NCBI RefSeq assembly: GCF_018406645.1
Contig: NZ_AP024546.1
Location: 1,302,001-1,366,000, forward strand
Origin: Lysobacter helvus
GTDB taxonomy: Bacteria; Pseudomonadota; Gammaproteobacteria; Xanthomonadales; Xanthomonadaceae
DNA length: 64,000 bases
Direction of reading: 5' to 3'
Made by a program: the position numbers and the translations under genes
The notes under the pieces: generated by a model
Told to the model about the DNA's origin: nothing
Seen by the model: the letters and a program-made list of their open reading frames with translations, nothing else
Databases searched by the model: none
In this document: positions 12,692 through 21,813 of the stretch, piece by piece
How the letters are laid out: every line of letters begins with the position of its first letter
Position numbering within the stretch: the stretch's first letter is position 1

Positions 12692-12740
12692 GGTTTCCAG
12701 ACTGCCCGGCCTGCCTCGGCCACGCTGTCGGAAAATCCCC

Positions 12741-13766
12741 ATGCCCGCTGTCAGCCAAGTACGCACCGATTGGTCCCGCGCCGAAGTGCTCACGCTTTTC
12801 GCGCTGCCCTTCACCGAACTGCTGCATCGCGCCGGCACGGTCCACCGCGAACACTTCGATCCCACCGAAGTCCAGGTCTCCACGCTGTTGTCCGTGAAGA
12901 CCGGCGGCTGCCCGGAAGACTGCGGCTATTGCCCGCAGGCCGCGCGCTACCACACGGGCGTGGAAGCCACGAAGCTGATGAGCACCGAAGCGGTCGTCGA
13001 GAAGGCGCGCCAGGCGCGCGACGCCGGCGCCTCGCGTTTCTGCATGGGCGCCGCGTGGCGCTCGCCGAAGGACCGCGACATCCCGAAGGTCGCCGCGATG
13101 ATCCGCGAGGTGAAGGCGCTCGGCCTCGAGACCTGCGCCACGCTCGGCATGCTCACCGGCGACCAGGCGAACGCGCTGCGCGACGCCGGCCTGGACTACT
13201 ACAACCACAACCTGGACACCGCGCCGGAGTTCTACGACAAGATCATCCACACGCGCGAATTCCAGGATCGCCTCGACACGCTCGGCCACGTGCGCGACGC
13301 CGGCATGAAGACCTGCTGCGGCGGCATCGTCGGCATGGGCGAGTCGCGCGAACAACGCGCCGGCCTGCTGCACACGCTGGCCACGCTGCCCGCGCATCCG
13401 GATTCGGTGCCGATCAACCGCCTCGTGCAGGTCGAAGGCACGCCGCTGGCGGGCACGGTGGAACTGGATCCGTTCGAGTTCGTCCGCACCATCGCGGTGG
13501 CGCGCCTGTTGATGCCGAGGTCGATGGTGCGCCTGTCCGCCGGCCGCGAAACCATGAGCGACGAACTGCAGGCGCTGTGCTTCGCCGCGGGCGCCAACTC
13601 CATTTTCTACGGCGAAAAGCTGCTGACCACCGGCAACCCGGACACCGAAAAGGACCGCGCGCTGTTCGAACGCCTCGGCCTGCGCCCGATGCACGTGGCT
13701 TCGGCGGACGTGGCGTCCGACTGCAGCACCACGGTGCACGCGGCGATCACCGGCGAAGCGGCCTGA
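12741..13766 (+). CDS. bioB: biotin synthase BioB
   Basis: The 341-residue radical-SAM enzyme inserts sulfur into dethiobiotin, the last step of biotin synthesis. The radical-SAM cluster motif CPEDCGYC is at residues 57-64 (Cys57, Cys61, Cys64). Downstream motifs match Bio[24 protein letters not shown], and SAGRETM near the C-terminus. GGAAAA lies about 9 bases before the ATG. It starts a five-gene operon with bioF one base after its stop. Confidence 0.98.
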   Translation: MPAVSQVRTDWSRAEVLTLFALPFTELLHRAGTVHREHFDPTEVQVSTLLSVKTGGCPEDCGYCPQAARYHTGVEATKLMSTEAVVEKARQARDAGASRFCMGAAWRSPKDRDIPKVAAMIREVKALGLETCATLGMLTGDQANALRDAGLDYYNHNLDTAPEFYDKIIHTREFQDRLDTLGHVRDAGMKTCCGGIVGMGESREQRAGLLHTLATLPAHPDSVPINRLVQVEGTPLAGTVELDPFEFVRTIAVARLLMPRSMVRLSAGRETMSDELQALCFAAGANSIFYGEKLLTTGNPDTEKDRALFERLGLRPMHVASADVASDCSTTVHAAITGEAA

Positions 13767-13767
13767 C

Positions 13768-14988
13768 ATGCGCCCGCGCCTGCCCGAACGCGTTGCCGCC
13801 CAACGCGCGCAGCGGGAAGCGCAGTCGCGGGTGCGCACGCGGCGCAACGTCACGCGCCGCGACGGCGTGCGCCTGGAAGTCGACGGCCACTGGCTGACCG
13901 GCTTCTGCAGCAACGACTACCTCGGCCTCGCGCAGCAGTTCGGCGTCGTCAACGCGTTGCAGGACGCAGCGGCGAAGGACGGCGCGGGCGGGGTGGCCTC
14001 GCACCTGGTGTGCGGCCACCACGCGGTGCACGAAGCGCTCGAACGCGAACTCGCCGACTGGCTCGGCGCGCCGCGCGCGTTGCTGTTCGGCAGCGGTTTC
14101 CTCGCCAACCTCGGTGTCGTGCAGGCGTTGCTGGAAGCCGACGACCTCTGCGTGCAGGACCGCCTCAACCACGCCAGCCTCATCGACGCCGCGCACCTGG
14201 CCGGCTGCAAGCTGCGCCGCTATCCGCACCTGGATGCCGAAGGTGCGTTGCGCCAGTTGCGCAGCGTGCCGGACACCGGCGCGATGCTCGCCACCGACGG
14301 CGTCTTCAGCATGGACGGTGACATCGCGCCGCTGCGCGAACTCGCGCTGATCGCGCGCGTGCAGCACGCCACGCTGTACGTCGACGATGCGCACGGCGTG
14401 GGCGTGCTCGGCCCCGATGGCCGCGGCAGCGTCGCCGCCGCGCGGCTCGACGTGAGCGCGGTGCCGCTGCAACTCGTCACGCTGGGCAAGGCGCTCGGCA
14501 GTTACGGCGCGGCCGTCGTCGGCGATGCGGATCTCATCCAGCATCTTTCCGAAACCGCGCGTCCGTACATCTACACCACTGCGTTGCCGCCGGCGCAGGC
14601 CGCCGCGTCGCTCGCGGCGGTGAAGCTCGCGCGCCGCGAACACTGGCGCCGCGAAAAGCTTGACGCCGCGATCGCGCGCTTCCGCGAAGGCGCGGGCAAG
14701 CGCGGCTTCGAACTCATGGCCTCGACCACGCCCATCCAGCCGCTGCTCATCGGCGACGACGCGCAGACGCTCGCGTACGCGCAGGCGCTCGAAGCGCAGG
14801 GCTTCTGGGTCTCCGCGATCCGCCCGCCGACGGTGCCGGAAGGCAAGGCGCGCCTGCGTTTCACGCTGTCCGCGTTGCACACGCCGGCGGACATCGATGC
14901 ATTGCTCGATGCGCTCGCCTGGGCGCGCGAGGCGATCGACCAGGGATTCGGCGCGGGCATGGCCGCGCACGCCGCCGCGCACGCATGA
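13768..14988 (+). CDS. bioF: 8-amino-7-oxononanoate synthase BioF
   Basis: The 406-residue PLP enzyme condenses pimeloyl-ACP with L-alanine to give 8-amino-7-oxononanoate. The Schiff-base lysine is Lys241 in [15 protein letters not shown]. Other family marks are [10 protein letters not shown], the [12 protein letters not shown] region and the cofactor motif [12 protein letters not shown]. It begins at 13768, one base after the bioB stop, and its end overlaps the following transporter start by ATGA, so translation is coupled. Confidence 0.97.
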   Translation: MRPRLPERVAAQRAQREAQSRVRTRRNVTRRDGVRLEVDGHWLTGFCSNDYLGLAQQFGVVNALQDAAAKDGAGGVASHLVCGHHAVHEALERELADWLGAPRALLFGSGFLANLGVVQALLEADDLCVQDRLNHASLIDAAHLAGCKLRRYPHLDAEGALRQLRSVPDTGAMLATDGVFSMDGDIAPLRELALIARVQHATLYVDDAHGVGVLGPDGRGSVAAARLDVSAVPLQLVTLGKALGSYGAAVVGDADLIQHLSETARPYIYTTALPPAQAAASLAAVKLARREHWRREKLDAAIARFREGAGKRGFELMASTTPIQPLLIGDDAQTLAYAQALEAQGFWVSAIRPPTVPEGKARLRFTLSALHTPADIDALLDALAWAREAIDQGFGAGMAAHAAAHA

Positions 14989-15977
14989 CGCGCGACGTGC
15001 ACGACACGCGCCGCGCGCTCGCGGCCATCGGCGTCGCGTTGCTGTCGGCGCTGTTCTTCACCCTCACCTACGTGCTCAACCGCGCCAGCGCCAGCGAAGG
15101 CGGGCACTGGGCATGGACGGCGGCGTTGCGTTACCTGATCACCTTGCCGTTGCTGCTGCCGGTGATGCCGATGCTCGGCGGCATGGCGCCGGCCTGGCGT
15201 GCGATCCGCGCGCACCCGTGGGCGTGGTTGCGGTGCAGTGCGATCGGGTTCGTCGTGTTCTACATGCTGCTGGCGTACGCCGCGGCCAGCGGTCCGTCGT
15301 GGCTGGTGGCGGGCAGTTTCCAGTTCACCGTCGTCGCCGGCATGTTGTGCGCGCCGCTGCTGTATCGCGATGCGCGCCGCAAGGTGCCCAAGGCGGCGCT
15401 CGGTGTCGGCGTGCTCACCCTCGCGGGCGTGGCGCTGCTGCAACTCGGCAATGCGCAGGGACATCTCGATCGCGCGGCGTGGATCGCGCTGGCGTGCGTG
15501 CTGGGATCGGCCACGCTGTATCCGATCGGCAACCGCCTGCTGTTGCTGCACCTGGAACGCACGGGCGAACAGCTCACGGCGGGCCAGCGCGTGTTCGGCA
15601 TGACGCTGGCGAGCCAGCCGTTGTGGTGGCTCGTGTCCGCCTACGCGTGGCAACAATCCGGCGCGCCGCCGATGTCGCAGGTGTGGCTGGCGGCGGGTGT
15701 TGCGCTGAGCGCGGGCATCATCGCGACGATCCTGTTCTTCCAGGCCACCGGCATGGTGCGGGACCTGCCCGCCGCGCTCGGTGCGGCCGAAGCGATGCAG
15801 GCGGCGGAATTGTTGTTCGCGATGGTGCTGGGCGTGATGTTCCTCGGCGAAGCGTGGCCGCATGGGATCGCATGGTGGGGCGCGGGCCTCGTGATCGCGG
15901 GCATCGCTGCGTTCGCGTGGCTGGTGTCGCGACCGACGCGCGCGCCCATCGTGTTGCCGGCGGAGCCGCACGCATGA
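14985..15977 (+). CDS. DMT-superfamily transporter inside the biotin operon
   Basis: The 330-residue membrane protein has about ten hydrophobic segments in two halves, the layout of EamA/DMT exporters; it resembles the PF13536-type multidrug-resistance efflux family. Both ends overlap neighbours: ATGA with bioF at 14985 and ATGA with bioH at 15974. It is therefore embedded in the bioBFHC transcription unit. A role in moving biotin or a precursor is suggested by this position alone; nothing in the sequence shows the substrate. Confidence 0.85.
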   Translation: MTRDVHDTRRALAAIGVALLSALFFTLTYVLNRASASEGGHWAWTAALRYLITLPLLLPVMPMLGGMAPAWRAIRAHPWAWLRCSAIGFVVFYMLLAYAAASGPSWLVAGSFQFTVVAGMLCAPLLYRDARRKVPKAALGVGVLTLAGVALLQLGNAQGHLDRAAWIALACVLGSATLYPIGNRLLLLHLERTGEQLTAGQRVFGMTLASQPLWWLVSAYAWQQSGAPPMSQVWLAAGVALSAGIIATILFFQATGMVRDLPAALGAAEAMQAAELLFAMVLGVMFLGEAWPHGIAWWGAGLVIAGIAAFAWLVSRPTRAPIVLPAEPHA

Positions 15978-16753
15978 AGGGCCCGTTGCACATCGATGTC
16001 ATCGGCCACGGCCCGCCGCTCGTGCTGCTGCATGGCTGGGCGATGCATGGCGGCGTGTTCGCGCCGCTGGTCGCGCGGTTGCAGGATCGCTTCACGTTGC
16101 ATGTCGTCGATCTGCCGGGGCATGGTTTGAGTCGCACGTGCGATGTGCCGCTTGCGCTCGAGCCGTGCGTGGACGCGATCACGCGCCACGTGCCGCGCGC
16201 GCCGTGGTGCGGCTGGTCGCTCGGTGGCCTCGTCGCATTGCACGCGGCCGCCACGCGTCCCGACGCCGTGCCCGCCTTGTCGATGCTCTGCGCCAGCCCG
16301 CGGTTCGTGCGCGGCGAGGACTGGCGTTACGGCGTTTCCGCCGAAATCTTCCGCGACTTCGCCGACGGCCTGCGCAGTGATTACCGCGCCACGCTCGATC
16401 GCTTCGTCGCGCTGGAGGCCTTCGGCTCCGATCACGCGAAGGACGAGATCCGCGCGCTGCGCGACGAATTGTTCTCCCGCGGCGAACCCTCCGCGCACGT
16501 CCTCGCCGATGGCTTGCACCTTCTCGAAACCACCGACCTGCGCGACACGTTGCCGACATTGCGCGTCCCGAGCCTGTGGCTCGCGGGCCGCCGCGACCGC
16601 CTCGTCGATCCGCGCGCGATGCGCGACGCCGCCGCGCTCGCACCGGCATCGACCGTCCACGTGATCGAACACGCCGGCCACGCGCCGTTCCTCACGCACG
16701 CCGACGTCGTGGCCGGGCACCTCGCCACCGCCTTCGCAGCGTTCGCCGCATGA
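15974..16753 (+). CDS. bioH: pimeloyl-ACP methyl ester carboxylesterase BioH
   Basis: The 259-residue alpha/beta hydrolase removes the methyl ester from pimeloyl-ACP methyl ester, freeing the chain for BioF. The triad can be read as Ser82 (GWSLG), Asp208 (RRDRLVD) and His236 (HAGHAPF), and the lid carries family residues (SPRFVRGEDWRYG). It overlaps the DMT gene by ATGA upstream and bioC by ATGA at 16750. Confidence 0.95.
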   Translation: MKGPLHIDVIGHGPPLVLLHGWAMHGGVFAPLVARLQDRFTLHVVDLPGHGLSRTCDVPLALEPCVDAITRHVPRAPWCGWSLGGLVALHAAATRPDAVPALSMLCASPRFVRGEDWRYGVSAEIFRDFADGLRSDYRATLDRFVALEAFGSDHAKDEIRALRDELFSRGEPSAHVLADGLHLLETTDLRDTLPTLRVPSLWLAGRRDRLVDPRAMRDAAALAPASTVHVIEHAGHAPFLTHADVVAGHLATAFAAFAA

Positions 16754-17646
16754 ATCCGCTCTTCGACCCGCGCCACATCCGCCGTGCGTTCTCGCGCTCG
16801 GCGCGCAGCTACGACGCCGCGGCCGCGCTGCAGCACGAAGTGGAAGCGCGCCTGCTCGAATCGCTGGATTACCTGGACGATCCGAAACTCGCGTTGCCGC
16901 CGCCGCAATGCATCCTCGACCTCGGCGCCGGTCCCGGCCGCGCGAGCGCCGCGATGCGCAAGCGCTGGCCGAAGGCGCGCGTGGTCGCCGTCGACATGGC
17001 ATTGCCGATGTTGCGCGAAGCCGGCAAGCGCAGCGGCTTCTGGCGCCCGTTCGATCGCGTGTGCGCCGACGTGCGCGCATTGCCGTTCGCCGAAGGCAGC
17101 GTCGACGTGTTGTTCTCCAGCCTGTGCCTGCAATGGGTGGAAGACTTGCCGGCGGCGTTCGCGGGTTTTCGCCGCGTGCTCAAGCCCAACGGGTTGCTGC
17201 TGGTGTCCACGTTTGGCCCGGACACGCTGTTCGAGTTGCGCGAATCCTTCGCGCAGGCCGACGCCGCACCGCACGTCAGCCCCTTCGCGACCATCGCGCA
17301 ATTCGGTGACGCGCTCGTGCACGCGGGGTTCCGCAATCCCGTGCTCGATCGCGATGAACACGAAACGCGTTACGCCGACCTGCCCGCCCTCATGCGCGAA
17401 CTGCGCGCGATCGGCGCGACGAATGCGCTGCAATCGCGTCGCCACACGCTGACGGGCCGCGCACGCTTCGCCGCCGCGGCGCGCGCGTACGACACGTTCC
17501 GCCACGCCGACGGCCGCTTGCCCGCGACGTGGGAAGTCATCACCGCGATGGCCTGGGCCCCGGGCCCCGGCGCGCCGATCCGTGAAGGCGGGTTTGACGT
17601 CACATCGGTTCCCATCGCGTCCATTCCCGTGCGGCGCCGCCCATGA
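16750..17646 (+). CDS. bioC: malonyl-ACP O-methyltransferase BioC
   Basis: The 298-residue SAM-dependent methyltransferase disguises malonyl-ACP as a methyl ester so that fatty-acid synthesis can build the pimeloyl chain. Motif I is LDLGAGPGRAS (from residue 56), with VVAVDMALPML as the acidic-strand motif and CLQWVEDLP as the BioC-type post-motif. The N-terminal RRAFSRSARSYDAAAALQ is diagnostic of BioC. It is the last enzyme gene of the operon; the next start at 17703 lies beyond its stop. Confidence 0.95.
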   Translation: MNPLFDPRHIRRAFSRSARSYDAAAALQHEVEARLLESLDYLDDPKLALPPPQCILDLGAGPGRASAAMRKRWPKARVVAVDMALPMLREAGKRSGFWRPFDRVCADVRALPFAEGSVDVLFSSLCLQWVEDLPAAFAGFRRVLKPNGLLLVSTFGPDTLFELRESFAQADAAPHVSPFATIAQFGDALVHAGFRNPVLDRDEHETRYADLPALMRELRAIGATNALQSRRHTLTGRARFAAAARAYDTFRHADGRLPATWEVITAMAWAPGPGAPIREGGFDVTSVPIASIPVRRRP

Positions 17647-17702
17647 GTGGCATGCGCCGCGCCGGGTCGCTAAGGTCGGGGTCCCCCGGAACAAGGCGAA
17701 CG

Positions 17703-18575
17703 ATGCGCGGGTGCGTGGCGATCTTCGGCGTGACAGTGGCGCTGGCGGGATGCGGCGGCGGGACACCTGCGCCCGTTCCCGCGCCCGCACCGGCGACGAC
17801 CACGCCCGCCGAATCCGCCGCGAACACCGCCAACGACGCCACGCGCGCCTGGCTTGCACGCGCGCTGACGTGCGGCGACCGCGCGTTCCTCACGATCAGC
17901 CAGGCGGAACAGCGCGAACGCCTGCGCCAGGCCGACGGCGTGACGTGCACGCCCGAGAGCGACAACACCGCATTGCGCTGCGCGGTCGTGCCGGCCTTGC
18001 GCATCGGCAACGCGGACATCGGCTGGTTCGTGCTCGGCGCCGCGCATTCGGGCGTGGCGCCCGTGATCCTGCCGGCGCCACCGGATGCGTTGCGCAACGC
18101 GATGCCCGCCGGCGCCGGCGAACTCGCCTCCGGCACCGACCTCGGCGACACGCGCGTGGAGTGCGCGTTGACCGAAGGCGCGCTCGCGCCCGGCGCGATC
18201 GCCGGCGTGGTGACGCACCCGGGCGACCCCGAAGCCTCGGTGCGCGTGTGCGCGTTCGAACTCAACGATGGCGTGGCGACCTGCACGCGCACCGCGCGCG
18301 GTGAACGCGCGTACCGCATCGAAGGCTTGTCGCGCGGCGATTACGTCGTGCTCGCGATCCCGGGCGAAGCGCCGGACGCACGCATCGGCTACACCGATTG
18401 CGTCGCGCACGACGGCGGCGACGACGACACCAAGGACCGCGGCGACCTCCCGTGCACCCACGAATTGCGGATCGTCGCCGTGCCCGCGGGCAAGACGGTG
18501 GACGCGATCGATCCCGCCGACCTGCGCACGCTGGAAGCGGCGGCCTCCTGGCCGCAGCCGCCGCCGACGGAATGA
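17703..18575 (+). CDS. putative lipoprotein of unknown function
   Basis: The 290-residue protein has a short lipoprotein signal (LAGC, Cys17) and an Ala/Pro/Thr linker (about 20-45). The rest has several Cys residues (in LTCGDRAF, GVTCTPE, LRCAVV, VECAL, VRVCAF, ATCTR) that could form disulfides in the periplasm. No family is recognised. The ATG at 17703 is preferred because AAGGCG lies just upstream and the signal peptide begins there; an in-frame ATG at 17643 overlaps bioC. It may be transcribed with the biotin operon (57-base gap). Confidence 0.75.
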   Translation: MRGCVAIFGVTVALAGCGGGTPAPVPAPAPATTTPAESAANTANDATRAWLARALTCGDRAFLTISQAEQRERLRQADGVTCTPESDNTALRCAVVPALRIGNADIGWFVLGAAHSGVAPVILPAPPDALRNAMPAGAGELASGTDLGDTRVECALTEGALAPGAIAGVVTHPGDPEASVRVCAFELNDGVATCTRTARGERAYRIEGLSRGDYVVLAIPGEAPDARIGYTDCVAHDGGDDDTKDRGDLPCTHELRIVAVPAGKTVDAIDPADLRTLEAAASWPQPPPTE

Positions 18576-18657
18576 CGCCGCGCCGTCCCTGCTGACAACA
18601 GGGTGGCAGCAGCCCGGGCGCACGCTGCGGCCTGCCTTCGGGAAAGCGAGCACCGCC

Positions 18658-19359
18658 ATGGTCGTCGAACTGCGCCAGTACACCCTGCACCCCGGCCGCC
18701 GCGACACGCTGGTCGGCCTGTTCGAACGCGAGTTCCTCGAACCGCAGGAAGCCGCCGGCATGCGCGTGCTCGGGCAGTTCCGCGACCTCGACGGGCCGGA
18801 TCGTTTCGTCTGGCTGCGCGAATTCCCCGACATGGCGCAGCGCCACGACGCGCTCGAACGCTTCTACGGCGGTCCCACCTGGCAGGCGCATCGCGACGCG
18901 GCCAACGCAACGATGATCGATTCGGACGACGTGCTGCTGCTCAAGCCGGTGTCGCCGGCGTCGGGCTTCGCGATCGACGGGCCGCTGCCGGACGCGCGCG
19001 ACTGCGAGGGCGTGTTCGCCGCGACGCTGTACTTCTTCGACGCGCCGGTCGACATGGATTTCCTGGAATTCTTCGCCGCCGAATTGCTGCCTGCCGTCAG
19101 TGCCGCGGGGGCGCGCGTGCTCGCCACGTATTCCACCGAATACGCCACCAACACCTGGCCGCGCCTGCCGGTGCGCACGGGCGAACACGTGTTCGCGTGG
19201 TTTGCGCGCTTCGACGATGCCGCGGCCTGGGCTGCGTACCGCGAAGCCCTCGTCGCGCAACCGCAATGGCGCGACATTGCCGTGCGCCTGGCGCATCGCC
19301 TGCAGGGCCCGCCGCAGGTGTTGCGCCTGTCGCCCACGCCGCGCTCGCGCCTGCGCTGA
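18658..19359 (+). CDS. NIPSNAP family protein
   Basis: The 233-residue protein begins VVELRQYTLHPGRRDTLVGLFEREF, the classic NIPSNAP ferredoxin-like (dimeric alpha/beta barrel) start, and has a second, degenerate copy in its C-terminal half (VFAATLYFFDAP..., about 120-225). Members are small soluble proteins of unclear function, some quinone- or toxin-related. No signal is seen. It is followed 20 bases later by a WYL-type regulator that probably controls this unit. Confidence 0.85.
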   Translation: MVVELRQYTLHPGRRDTLVGLFEREFLEPQEAAGMRVLGQFRDLDGPDRFVWLREFPDMAQRHDALERFYGGPTWQAHRDAANATMIDSDDVLLLKPVSPASGFAIDGPLPDARDCEGVFAATLYFFDAPVDMDFLEFFAAELLPAVSAAGARVLATYSTEYATNTWPRLPVRTGEHVFAWFARFDDAAAWAAYREALVAQPQWRDIAVRLAHRLQGPPQVLRLSPTPRSRLR

Positions 19360-19379
19360 AGGCAGGACATCATGGCGGC

Positions 19380-20060
19380 ATGCGCCGCGCCGACCGCCTC
19401 TTCCTCCTCATCCACGCCCTGCGCGGACGTCGCGCGGCGGTGCCCGCGCATCGCCTCGCCGAAACGCTGGGCGTGTCGTTGCGCACCGTGTATCGCGACA
19501 TCGCGGACCTGCAGGTCTCCGGCGTGCCGATCGAAGGCGAAGCGGGCGTCGGCTACATGTTGCGCAAGGACGCGGACATCCCGCCGCTGATGTTCAACGC
19601 CGACGAGCTCGAAGCACTGGTGGTGGGCACGCGTTTCGTGCGCGCGTTCGGCGGCACGCGGCTGGGCAACGGCGCGAAGACCGCGTTGCTGAAGATCGAA
19701 GCGGTGCTGCCGCCGGAGCTGCGTGCGCGCAGCGAACGCAGCCGCATCTTCGCGCCGGAAGTGGCGCGCATGGAATCGAGTGGGATGATCGACCGCCTGC
19801 ACGCCGCGATCGACGCGCGCCACGTGCTGCGCCTGGACTACCGCGACCAGGACGGCCAGTCGAGCGCGCGCGACATCGAACCGTTGTGCCTGGCGTTCTG
19901 GGGCGGCAGCTGGACGATCGGGGCGTGGTGCCGGTTGCGCGCGGATTTCCGCAGCTTCCGGCCGGACCGGATCGCGTCGTTCGACGAGACGGGCGAAGTG
20001 TTCGACGAAGTGCCGGCGCGGGGGCTCGAGGCTTACCTGCGGAAAGTCAGCGGCGCATGA
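19380..20060 (+). CDS. YafY-family (HTH-WYL) transcriptional regulator
   Basis: The 226-residue protein has an N-terminal HTH_11 winged helix (RADRLFLLIHALRGR, then LAETLGVSLRTVYRDIADLQ) and a C-terminal WYL-type ligand-sensing domain with LRLDYRDQDGQSSARDIEPL and the RPDRIASF ending. Such proteins regulate adjacent genes in response to unknown ligands. The ATG at 19380 starts at the HTH. It ends three bases before the stop of the convergent phhA. Confidence 0.9.
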   Translation: MRRADRLFLLIHALRGRRAAVPAHRLAETLGVSLRTVYRDIADLQVSGVPIEGEAGVGYMLRKDADIPPLMFNADELEALVVGTRFVRAFGGTRLGNGAKTALLKIEAVLPPELRARSERSRIFAPEVARMESSGMIDRLHAAIDARHVLRLDYRDQDGQSSARDIEPLCLAFWGGSWTIGAWCRLRADFRSFRPDRIASFDETGEVFDEVPARGLEAYLRKVSGA

Positions 20061-20063
20061 GCC

Positions 20064-20963
20064 TCACACGTCCCCGTCGTTCGCCCACCCTTCGCCCGTG
20101 CCCTTGTTGAACACCGCATCGGCGTCCAGCACGTTGCCCGCCGGGATCGAGTCCTGCTGCGCGAGCGATGCATAGATCGGCGTGAAGTCCGGCTGCGTGG
20201 CTTCCATCAACTGCTCGTAGCTGTCGATGACGAAGTACGTCTTCTGGAAGGTGTCGATGCGGTAGCGCGTGCGCATGATGCGTTCGAGGTCGAAGCCGAT
20301 GCGGTTGGGCGCGGGGCTTTCGAGGCAATGGATGGATTCGCCCTTCGAGCTGACGATGCCGCTGCCGTAGATGCGCAGGCCGTCGGGCTGGCGGATCAGG
20401 CCGAATTCCACCGTGTACCAGTACAGGCGCGTGAGGTTGACCAGCGCTTCGGGCCCGATGCCGTGCGCCTTGACGCCGCCGCGGCCGTACGCGGCCATGT
20501 AGTCGGCGAACACGGGGTTCATCAGCAGCGGCACGTGGCCGAACAGATCGTGGAAGAGATCCGGTTCGCTGAGGTAATCGAGTTGTTCGGGCTTGCGGAT
20601 CCACCACGTCACCGGGAAGCGCCGGTTGGCGAGGTGTTCGAAGAAGGTGAGTTCGGGCAGCAGGCCTTCGACGCCGATCAGTTCCCAGCCCGTGGCGGGG
20701 CGCAGGATGCGGTTGAGGTCGTCGAACTTCGGGATGCGGTCGGGCGTCATGCCCATCGCGCGCTGGTTGCGCAGGAACTCGTCGCTCGCGCGGCCCTGCA
20801 GCACCTGCTGCTGGCGCTCGAACAGCGTGGCCCACGTGCCGTGGTCGGTTTCCGTGTACGTCGACCAGGGCTGCTCGACCACCGCGGTGGTGTAGACGGG
20901 GACGTAGCCCTTGTCGGTGAGCTGGTGTTCGACGCGGGTGGGGGTGGCGGTCGGCGTGTTCAT
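20064..20963 (-). CDS. phhA: phenylalanine 4-monooxygenase PhhA
   Basis: The 299-residue non-haem iron enzyme hydroxylates phenylalanine to tyrosine using tetrahydropterin. Iron ligands read as His138 and His143 in FHDLFGHVP and Glu186 in TVEFGL. The length fits the bacterial single-domain form without an ACT regulatory domain. The ATG at 20963 gives the normal N-terminus. FolE at 46.4 kb could feed pterin synthesis, but the two are far apart. No pterin dehydratase (phhB) is adjacent. Confidence 0.96.
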   Translation of the reverse strand: MNTPTATPTRVEHQLTDKGYVPVYTTAVVEQPWSTYTETDHGTWATLFERQQQVLQGRASDEFLRNQRAMGMTPDRIPKFDDLNRILRPATGWELIGVEGLLPELTFFEHLANRRFPVTWWIRKPEQLDYLSEPDLFHDLFGHVPLLMNPVFADYMAAYGRGGVKAHGIGPEALVNLTRLYWYTVEFGLIRQPDGLRIYGSGIVSSKGESIHCLESPAPNRIGFDLERIMRTRYRIDTFQKTYFVIDSYEQLMEATQPDFTPIYASLAQQDSIPAGNVLDADAVFNKGTGEGWANDGDV

Positions 20964-21070
20964 GGCGGGGAATGCTAGCCCTTCCGGGACGCAAGTCGGT
21001 TGCGTTCTTGCGCCGATCCTCATGCCCGGCGGATGATCCGGGCGCGAAATTCGCGTGAAACCGGGGGTGG

Positions 21071-21739
21071 ATGACCATGGAAGCCCGCTATCCGGCGCTG
21101 TCGCAGGGGATCGCCCGCCCGCCGACCCGCGTCGAGGGCTGGGCCCTGGCCGGCCTGGTGGCGGTGGCGCTGCTGGTTTCCGCGATCGCGCCGAAGGACC
21201 GCATGACCTGGATCATGGAGGTCGTGTGGGTGGTGCTCGGCCTGCCTTTCATCGCGTGGCGGTGGCGTGCATTCCCGCTGACGCTGCTGTTGTCGACGCT
21301 GCTCGCGCTGCATGCGCTCGTGCTGATCCATGGCGGCGCGTACACGTACGCGGAGACGCCGCTCGGGTTCTGGTTGCGCGATGCGTTCCGTGAGATCGGG
21401 TTCGAGGTGACGCGCAATCCGTGGGATCGCGTGGGCCACTTCATGCAGGGGTTCGTGCCTGCGTTGCTTGCGCGCGAGTTGCTGCTGCGGTGCACGCCGC
21501 TGAAGCCGGGCGCGTGGCTGACCTACCTCTGCGTCGCCGCCGCGCTCAGCTTCAGTGCGTTCTTCGAGTTGCTGGAATGGTGGGCCGCGCTGGCCTTCGG
21601 CGCCGACGCCGATGCGTTCCTCGCCACCCAGGGCGACGTGTGGGACACGCAGTGGGACATGTTCCTGTGCCTGTGCGGCGCGCTGGTGTCGCTGGCGCTG
21701 TGGTCGCGCTTGCACGACCGGCAACTGGGGCTGCGCTGA
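21071..21739 (+). CDS. DUF2238 (YjdF-like) membrane protein
   Basis: The 222-residue protein has about six hydrophobic segments and the DUF2238/YjdF signature: HGGAYTYAETPLG, DRVGHFMQGFVPALL and GDVWDTQWDMFL near the C-terminus. Function is unknown. An alternative ATG at 21077 has the better spacing from GGGGGTGG (about 21062-21069), so the true product may be 220 residues. It is divergent from phhA. Confidence 0.85.
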   Translation: MTMEARYPALSQGIARPPTRVEGWALAGLVAVALLVSAIAPKDRMTWIMEVVWVVLGLPFIAWRWRAFPLTLLLSTLLALHALVLIHGGAYTYAETPLGFWLRDAFREIGFEVTRNPWDRVGHFMQGFVPALLARELLLRCTPLKPGAWLTYLCVAAALSFSAFFELLEWWAALAFGADADAFLATQGDVWDTQWDMFLCLCGALVSLALWSRLHDRQLGLR

Positions 21740-21813
21740 GCCCCGCGCATTCGGGTAACTGAACGCCGCTGCTTCACGAAACGCAATCGATGCGCCCGCG
21801 ATGATCCGCCGCA

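Noticed and set aside
12692-12740. A BirA operator before bioB
   Set aside because: The 49-base gap shows no dyad resembling a biotin operator.
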